NCBI RefSeq assembly: GCF_009711415.1
Contig: NZ_SMLZ01000096.1
Span: forward strand, 1-64,000
Source of the DNA: Roseibium denhamense
GTDB lineage: Bacteria > Pseudomonadota > Alphaproteobacteria > Rhizobiales > Stappiaceae
DNA: 64,000 bases
Reading direction: 5' to 3'
Shown here: positions 58,125-64,000 of the stretch, piece after piece
Position numbering within the stretch: the stretch's first letter is position 1
How the letters are laid out: each line of letters opens with the position of its first letter
Notes under the pieces: model-generated
Database searches by the model: none
What the model was told of the DNA's origin: nothing
The model's input: the letters and a program-made list of their open reading frames with translations, nothing else
Translations under genes and position numbers: made by a program

Positions 58125-59534
58125 TTAGACAGAGTAGTACATGTCGAACTCGACCGGGTGCGGGGTCATTTCGAAACGCTCGACTTCTTCCATCTTCAAT
58201 TCGATGTAAGCGTCGATCTGGTCGTCATCAAAGACACCACCAGCTTTGAGGAACTCACGGTCTGCATCGACAGCTTCCAGGGCTTCACGCAGGGAGCCGC
58301 AAACGGTCGGGATTTCGGACAGTTCTTCGGCCGGCAGATCGTAGAGGTTTTTGTCCATGGCATCGCCCGGATGGATCTTGTTCTTGATCCCGTCAAGTCC
58401 AGCCATCAGCAGGGCAGAGAAGCACAGGTACGGGTTCGCTGTCGGATCCGGGAAGCGGACTTCAACGCGTTTTGCCTTCGGAGATGCCGTAAACGGAATA
58501 CGGCAGGACGCGGAGCGGTTACGCGAAGAGTAGGCCAGCAGAACCGGAGCTTCGTAGCCCGGCACCAAGCGCTTGTAGGAGTTGGTGGACGGGTTGGTGA
58601 AAGCGTTCAGGGCTTTCGCATGCTTCAGGATGCCGCCGATGAAGTAAAGGCAGGTCTCGGAAAGGTCAGCGTACTGGTTGCCAGCGAATGTTGGCTCACC
58701 TTCGTTCCAGATGGACAGGTGGCAGTGCATGCCTGTGCCGTTGTCGCCGAAAACCGGCTTCGGCATGAAGGTTGCGGATTTGCCATAGGCATGGGCAACC
58801 TGATGAACAACGTACTTATAGATCTGCATGTTGTCGGCGCAGCTTGTCAGCTTTTCGAACTTCATACCGAGTTCGTGCTGGGCAGCAGCCACTTCGTGGT
58901 GGTGCTTCTCGGTCGGAACGCCCATTTCGCCCATAACCGAAAGCATTTCAGAGCGGATGTCCTGTGCGCTGTCGACTGGCGGAACCGGGAAATAGCCGCC
59001 CTTGGTGCGCGGACGGTGACCCAGGTTTCCAGTCTCGTATTCGGCGCCCATATTGGACGGCAGCTCGGTTGAGTCCAGGATGAAGCCGGTGTTGTACGGG
59101 TCGGCATTGAAGCGGACGTCGTCAAACATGAAGAATTCGGCTTCCGGGCCAACGAAGATGGTGTCGCCGAAGCCGCCGGACTTGACATAAGCTTCCGCTT
59201 TTTTCGCAGTCATGCGCGGATCGCGGTTGTAGCCTTCGCCGGTAATCGGGTCGACGATGTCACAGAAGATCGCCATGGTGGATTGGGCGAAGAACGGATC
59301 AATGTGCGCTGACTCCGGGTCAAGGATCAGCATCATGTCGGACTCGTTGATGGCTTTCCAGCCGGCAATGGACGAGCCGTCGAAGGCAACGCCTTCAGCG
59401 AACATGTCTTCATCGACAAGGGCAACATCCATCGTGACGTGTTGCATTTTACCACGCGGATCGGTGAAGCGCAGGTCGACGAATTTCACGTCCTTTTCCT
59501 GAATCTCCTTCAGGATATCAGCGGCAGTGGTCAT
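58125..59534 (-). CDS. glnA: Glutamine synthetase type I
   Basis: Makes glutamine from glutamate, ammonia and ATP, the main nitrogen-entry step. From ATG 59534 it has 469 residues, the usual GSI-beta length; ATG 59543 is in frame but lacks a site. Motifs: [16 protein letters not shown]-like [11 protein letters not shown] near residue 267, NRSASCRIP near 345 and the adenylylation Tyr in [10 protein letters not shown] near 398. It is 122 bp after glnB and forms one operon with it under a sigma-54 promoter. Confidence 0.97.
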   Translation of the reverse strand: MTTAADILKEIQEKDVKFVDLRFTDPRGKMQHVTMDVALVDEDMFAEGVAFDGSSIAGWKAINESDMMLILDPESAHIDPFFAQSTMAIFCDIVDPITGEGYNRDPRMTAKKAEAYVKSGGFGDTIFVGPEAEFFMFDDVRFNADPYNTGFILDSTELPSNMGAEYETGNLGHRPRTKGGYFPVPPVDSAQDIRSEMLSVMGEMGVPTEKHHHEVAAAQHELGMKFEKLTSCADNMQIYKYVVHQVAHAYGKSATFMPKPVFGDNGTGMHCHLSIWNEGEPTFAGNQYADLSETCLYFIGGILKHAKALNAFTNPSTNSYKRLVPGYEAPVLLAYSSRNRSASCRIPFTASPKAKRVEVRFPDPTANPYLCFSALLMAGLDGIKNKIHPGDAMDKNLYDLPAEELSEIPTVCGSLREALEAVDADREFLKAGGVFDDDQIDAYIELKMEEVERFEMTPHPVEFDMYYSV

Positions 59535-59656
59535 TATGTCCATCCCTTTGATTTTTCATGTGAACGGTTGGGTTTGGTTCCGGATCAAGGAGTTGTATAG
59601 CTGGCTCCGTGCTTGAGCCGGAAGGGGTGTGCCGGCCGGAAGCCGGTATTCGGTGG

Positions 59657-60175
<519 letters not shown>

Positions 60176-60234
60176 CTAAAAGTGGCAATATATTTCCGGT
60201 CAGGTGCCAGTAGCTGCAACTCGATGCGCAATTG

Positions 60235-60251
60235 TGCATATAAGATATGCA
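60235..60251. promoter_or_regulatory. NtrC-like upstream activating site
   Basis: TGCATATAAGATATGCA fits TGC-N11-GCA and is a perfect inverted repeat. It sits about 107 bp upstream of the sigma-54 promoter, the usual distance for NtrC enhancer sites. A second TGC..GCA pair (TGCGCAATTGTGCA) lies next to it. Confidence 0.6.
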
Positions 60252-60339
60252 ATATGATCATTAATTGAGCATATTTGATTGGGTTGGTGCTGTAGCCGTT
60301 GCGGGGTAAGACTTGGTCCGACGCGGTAAAGGAGACTGC

Positions 60340-61872
60340 ATGAGTGTAATTGTTCAGGCCTGCGCGGTGCTGACACCGGCTCAAATGTCGGAGGCGGACC
60401 GTCTAACGATTGAGGGTGGCGTGCCCGGCATCGAGCTGATGGAGCGCGCGGGACGGGCAGTGGCAGAGGCCGCTGTTGCGCTGTCTCCTTCAGCGGGGAG
60501 GTTTTGCATCCTGTGCGGTCCTGGCAACAATGGGGGTGACGGCTTCATCGCTGCCAGGCTCCTGAAGGCAGAAGGATATGATGTTTTCATCGGGCTTCTC
60601 GGCAGCCTCGGCCGCCTGAAAGGCGATGCCCGGCTTGCGGCCGAGCGGGTTGGGGTGCCCGTTATGGAGCTGGCCGACGCTGACCGCGATTTGCCTCTTG
60701 TGCGCAAAGAGCTTTCTGCGTGCAGCCTTATCGTGGACGCTTTGTTCGGTGCGGGGCTCGACCGCCCGCTCACAGGTCTGGCGGTCGGCCTGGTTGGGTT
60801 GATCAATGCGTCGGGCAAACCGGTGCTGGCTGTTGATCTGCCTTCCGGTGTGAACGGAGCGACTGGGGAGGCGGGGGATACCGCGATCAGCGCAGTCTCT
60901 TCCGTTACATTTTTCCGTAAAAAACCCGGTCACCTTGTATTTCCGGGGCGCGGGAGATGCGGTGAGGTCAAAGTGGTCGATATCGGGATCAGTGCCGCTG
61001 TGCTCGACAAGATCGCGCCCGATACATTCTTGAACGGGCCTGACTTATGGGCTCAGCATTGGCCGCGCATGTCCCCGGCTAGCCACAAATATTCAAAAGG
61101 CCATGCGGTGGTTTTTGGTGGCCCAATGGCGTCCACTGGTGCTGCGCGCCTTGCGGCGCAAGCATGCTTGCGGACGGGTGCGGGTCTGGTCACCCTTGCG
61201 TCTCCGGCGGACGCCATGATGGTCAATGCCTGCCATTTGACCTCGGTGATGCTGAAAAAGATGCCAGGTGTTGAGGCAATCCCGGACTTTCTTTCCGATT
61301 CGCGGCTGAACGCCGTGGTGATCGGCCCGGCCTATGGCATTGGAGAACAGACCCGCAGAGCTGTCGGTGCGGTCCTGAGGACAAAACGGGCGTGTGTGCT
61401 CGACGCAGACGCCCTGACAAGTTTTGGAGGGCAGGCCGGGTCTTTGTTCGAGCTGATCAAAGAAAACGGTGGGCCTGTCGTGCTGACACCGCATGACGGA
61501 GAGTTTGCGCGGTTGTTCCCGGACCTTGCCGGCCAGACGAAGCTTGAGCGTGCAAGGGCAGCTGCGGAAAGGTCCGGGGCTGTTGTCATTTTAAAGGGCC
61601 CGGACACGGTCATTGCCGGTCCGGATGGCCGAGCCGCAATCAACGCCAATGCGCCGGTTTGGCTCGCCACTGCCGGGTCCGGCGATGTTCTGGCGGGGAT
61701 TATAACGGGTCTGCTGGCGCAGAATGTGCCTGCATTCGAGGCAGCCTGCCAGGCGGTGTGGCTGCACGGAGCGGCGGGGGCGGCGGTTGGACCGGGTCTG
61801 ATCGCCGAGGATTTGCCGGAGGCTCTAAGACCGGTCATCGCAACGCTTGTGGACAAGCTGGCAGCGGTGTGA
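60340..61872 (+). CDS. nnr: Bifunctional NAD(P)HX epimerase/dehydratase
   Basis: Repairs hydrated NAD(P)H, with an N-terminal epimerase domain (YjeF_N, GPGNNGGDGF near residue 58) and a C-terminal ADP-dependent dehydratase domain (GPAYGIGEQTRR near 330, LATAGSGDVLAGI near 444). 510 residues from ATG 60340, which follows AAGGAG; MVRR at 60313 is also open. Divergent from glnBA across a shared 340-bp regulatory region. Confidence 0.95.
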   Translation: MSVIVQACAVLTPAQMSEADRLTIEGGVPGIELMERAGRAVAEAAVALSPSAGRFCILCGPGNNGGDGFIAARLLKAEGYDVFIGLLGSLGRLKGDARLAAERVGVPVMELADADRDLPLVRKELSACSLIVDALFGAGLDRPLTGLAVGLVGLINASGKPVLAVDLPSGVNGATGEAGDTAISAVSSVTFFRKKPGHLVFPGRGRCGEVKVVDIGISAAVLDKIAPDTFLNGPDLWAQHWPRMSPASHKYSKGHAVVFGGPMASTGAARLAAQACLRTGAGLVTLASPADAMMVNACHLTSVMLKKMPGVEAIPDFLSDSRLNAVVIGPAYGIGEQTRRAVGAVLRTKRACVLDADALTSFGGQAGSLFELIKENGGPVVLTPHDGEFARLFPDLAGQTKLERARAAAERSGAVVILKGPDTVIAGPDGRAAINANAPVWLATAGSGDVLAGIITGLLAQNVPAFEAACQAVWLHGAAGAAVGPGLIAEDLPEALRPVIATLVDKLAAV

Positions 61873-61969
61873 CCTTTAAGTTAGCTTTTCATTTGACGGG
61901 AAATTTTCAGCTGCTATAGAAGCCCCGCTTTCCTCGCGGTGCCCGGATTACGGGTATGACCTGCGAAGC

Positions 61970-62054
<85 letters not shown>

Positions 62055-62331
62055 TCTTTCATTAAAAATTTGTACGTGGGCCAAGTCTAGCTTCGGTTAG
62101 AGCTTTTGCAACAGCGAATTCTGTTCATTGCAGACAGAACCCTTGTAAGTATGTCGTAATTTACAGTCGTGTCACGTATTGCCTTAGGATAATTTACAAT
62201 ATATTTATGAGATTTTTTTATTTTTAACTGAAAAAATAAAAAAATCTCAGCTTTCAATTTCAATTTTATTGCTTGCCAATCTTTTCGTGGAAATAATTCA
62301 GTTTCATAAGAACGAAAAGTTAGGGGGAGAA
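62055..62331. other. AT-rich intergenic region
   Basis: About 280 bp after the tRNA. From 62160 to 62270 it is markedly AT-rich, with A and T runs. It probably carries the promoter of the following pair. No integrase or att repeat is seen next to the tRNA. Confidence 0.4.
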
Positions 62332-62829
62332 ATGATTTGGTCTGTCTCAAGGCCCGGTTCGTGGTTGGCTGGTATCGCGTTCTTTCTGACCTCGATCACA
62401 GGTAACGTTGCGGCCGGTGAGGAAGTCATTCTCGAAATCAGCGGCAAGATCAAGGGCGGAGGGGTCGCGCAATTCACGCGCAAAGACCTGGAAGCAATTG
62501 GGCATTCGGAAATCAAGACCGGAACCCCATGGCATGATGGTGTAGTCCATTTTGAAGGTGTTCTTCTCAGCGATTTGATAGATCATGTCGATGGGCAGGG
62601 CAGGGATCTGCTGGTGTCAGCGCTGAACAACTATTCCGCAACCATCCCGTCCAGCGATCTAAAGCGCCATATGCCGCTGTTGGCCATGAAGCTGGATGGC
62701 AAATACATGAAGATCGAGGACAAGGGACCTCTGTTTGTTATCTATCCTTTTGATGCTGATCCCAAATTGGGTTCGGAGCTTTTTTATTCCAGATCTGTTT
62801 GGCAGGTCAGCGCGATCGAAGTTAAGTAG
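62332..62829 (+). CDS. Secreted molybdopterin-domain-like protein
   Basis: A 165-residue protein with a signal peptide (about residues 1-28), starting at ATG 62332 behind AGGGGGAG. The remaining sequence (TGTPWHDGVVHFEGVLLSDLI, then DLKRHMPLLAMKLDGKYM and GPLFVIYPFD) resembles the oxidoreductase molybdopterin-binding fold. Whether it binds cofactor is doubtful. It is nine bases from the next gene, so they form an operon in which it may modulate the membrane diguanylate cyclase. Confidence 0.6.
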   Translation: MIWSVSRPGSWLAGIAFFLTSITGNVAAGEEVILEISGKIKGGGVAQFTRKDLEAIGHSEIKTGTPWHDGVVHFEGVLLSDLIDHVDGQGRDLLVSALNNYSATIPSSDLKRHMPLLAMKLDGKYMKIEDKGPLFVIYPFDADPKLGSELFYSRSVWQVSAIEVK

Positions 62830-62838
62830 GGTAGCGTC

Positions 62839-64000
62839 ATGCGTTGGCGGCAGACACTCAGCTCCTCAAAGGTTTATCTCATCGCGGGGATTTGCGTTTT
62901 CGGGTCCGCAATGGCGCTGAATTTTATGTTTTTTGATAGCTCCTACTCCTTGATCCAGAACGCCATGCGCTATGATGCCGTATGGACCGGCTCCGGCGGC
63001 CGCATTGAAGCTGAAACCCTAAAATCAAGCTTTTCGACATATCTGCTGACCCAGGCAGAGGCAGACAAAAAGGAGCTAAAACTGCGTTTCGCAATCACCA
63101 AGGGCCGGCTGAACTCCTGGGCGGAGGGGACGTTCGGAAAGTCCATAAAAGAGGTCCAGGGTGGTGATCGCATGCTTGCAGATGCGAAACGGCTCCTTGG
63201 ATCGCTACAGGTCTTTATAAACGCACCTCCGCCGCCAACCGAACGTGAAGCGGTTGCACGGAAGGTCGCAAAGGCGGTGGATGCTATCCACAAGCTGGGT
63301 CACGAAACCCAACAGTACAGTATGGTTCAGGCTGCCTTGGCCCGTGACCAAATCAAGCGCCAGCAGAATATGCAACGGGCAATCAATGAAGGCCTTTCGG
63401 TTGTCGGGGCGCTGCTGTTTTTGCTCGCGATTTGGCAAAACGCATCCCTCCGGCGCGCGTCCAATCGCGCCGATGCGACGGCCAGAAAATACGAACGTTT
63501 GGCCAAGCACGATGTGGTGACCGGGCTTGCCAATCGTGCCACCGTAGAAGAGAAGCTCGCCGCGTTGTCTAGGATGGTACAGAAACCGCGTGTGTGCGTT
63601 CTGGCCGCGGATCTCGACGGTTTTAAGCGCATCAATGACTTGATGGGTCACGTTGCGGGCGATGCTGCCTTGAAGGCAGCGGCGGAAAAAATGCAGGCGA
63701 TGGTGGACGGGTTGTCCAGCACCCGACTGGTGGCGCGGGTCGGTGGGGATGAATTCCTGATTGTTCTGGAAATGTATGATTTGGAGTGGTCTTTGAGCGC
63801 CTTTGCCCACCAACTTATCAAAGCCTTCGAGGAACCCATTTATACTGACGTGGGGACGGTCAACCTCGGCGTTTCGATCGGGTATGCTGAGTCTCGATGT
63901 GATAAAGAAAATTGCGTTCATCTGGTGATGAATGCGGATTTGGCTCTGACCGAGGCAAAGTCGACCGGTAAAAGCCGGGCGATTGCTTACAAAGATACGC
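62839..64000 (+). CDS. Membrane diguanylate cyclase (GGDEF), cut by window end
   Basis: 387 codons seen, no stop before 64000. Two membrane helices (about residues 13-32 and 186-204) frame a helical periplasmic sensor region. The GGDEF domain follows: DVVTGLANRATVEEKL, the metal-binding LDGFKRINDLMGH, then RVGGDEFLIVLE near residue 302. The key residues for c-di-GMP synthesis are intact. An EAL domain may follow beyond the edge. Located in an operon with the molybdopterin-domain-like protein. Confidence 0.9.
   Translation, partial: MRWRQTLSSSKVYLIAGICVFGSAMALNFMFFDSSYSLIQNAMRYDAVWTGSGGRIEAETLKSSFSTYLLTQAEADKKELKLRFAITKGRLNSWAEGTFGKSIKEVQGGDRMLADAKRLLGSLQVFINAPPPPTEREAVARKVAKAVDAIHKLGHETQQYSMVQAALARDQIKRQQNMQRAINEGLSVVGALLFLLAIWQNASLRRASNRADATARKYERLAKHDVVTGLANRATVEEKLAALSRMVQKPRVCVLAADLDGFKRINDLMGHVAGDAALKAAAEKMQAMVDGLSSTRLVARVGGDEFLIVLEMYDLEWSLSAFAHQLIKAFEEPIYTDVGTVNLGVSIGYAESRCDKENCVHLVMNADLALTEAKSTGKSRAIAYKDT

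Overview
The window looks like an alphaproteobacterial chromosome segment, most like Hyphomicrobiales/Stappiaceae (Roseibium/Labrenzia type). The pointers are an NDUFA12-type complex I protein, an RNase E with a split S1 domain, a B12-dependent ribonucleotide reductase, a glnB-glnA operon with a sigma-54 promoter, and GC-rich codon use. The genus is inferred and cannot be proven from the sequence alone.

Left third (about 1-24.5 kb) is an accessory defence island. It opens with a dead tyrosine-recombinase/integrase gene on the minus strand (447-3569). That gene is broken by an 875-bp IS5-family element (2349-3223, TA duplication) and by a separate frameshift near 1300. Next is a plus-strand operon: an SF1 (UvrD-like) helicase, a tiny overlapping ORF, then drmD-drmMI-drmA-drmB with overlapping or abutting ends. 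This is the core of a class 1 DISARM system. No drmC (phospholipase-D) gene is seen; an AT-richer gene resembling Rpn-type PD-(D/E)XK proteins follows instead. Convergent to it, on the minus strand, is a two-gene short-Argonaute module: SIR2-APAZ plus MID-PIWI (SPARSA type). The SIR2 NAD-binding motif lies upstream of the first ATG, so the gene seems to start at a non-canonical AUC behind a good ribosome binding site, or it is damaged.

Middle third (24.5-48.5 kb) is core genome: nrdJ with tandem NrdR boxes, a receiver-domain protein, an NDUFA12 homologue, a flavin monooxygenase-like enzyme, aat, accC-accB, a DsbA-family thiol oxidoreductase, an M48 protease with TPRs, an aminotransferase, rne, amiC, mrcA (PBP1a), and prfB with its programmed +1 frameshift. 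It ends with an M23 peptidase whose frame breaks in a run of nine A.

Right third (48.5-64 kb) is also core: a DUF455 ferritin-like protein, a 1-Cys Bcp peroxiredoxin, a large AsmA/DUF3971-type envelope protein, tyrS, several small or periplasmic proteins, and glnB-glnA with a sigma-54 promoter and an NtrC-like site. Then come nnr (NAD(P)HX repair), tRNA-Leu(UAG), a molybdopterin-domain-like secreted protein, and a diguanylate cyclase cut by the window end.

The most interesting part is the island. DISARM and SPARSA are each known. The helicase-plus-DISARM-plus-Rpn-like arrangement, the 49-codon ORF coupled to drmD, and the AUC start of the SIR2-APAZ gene look unusual.
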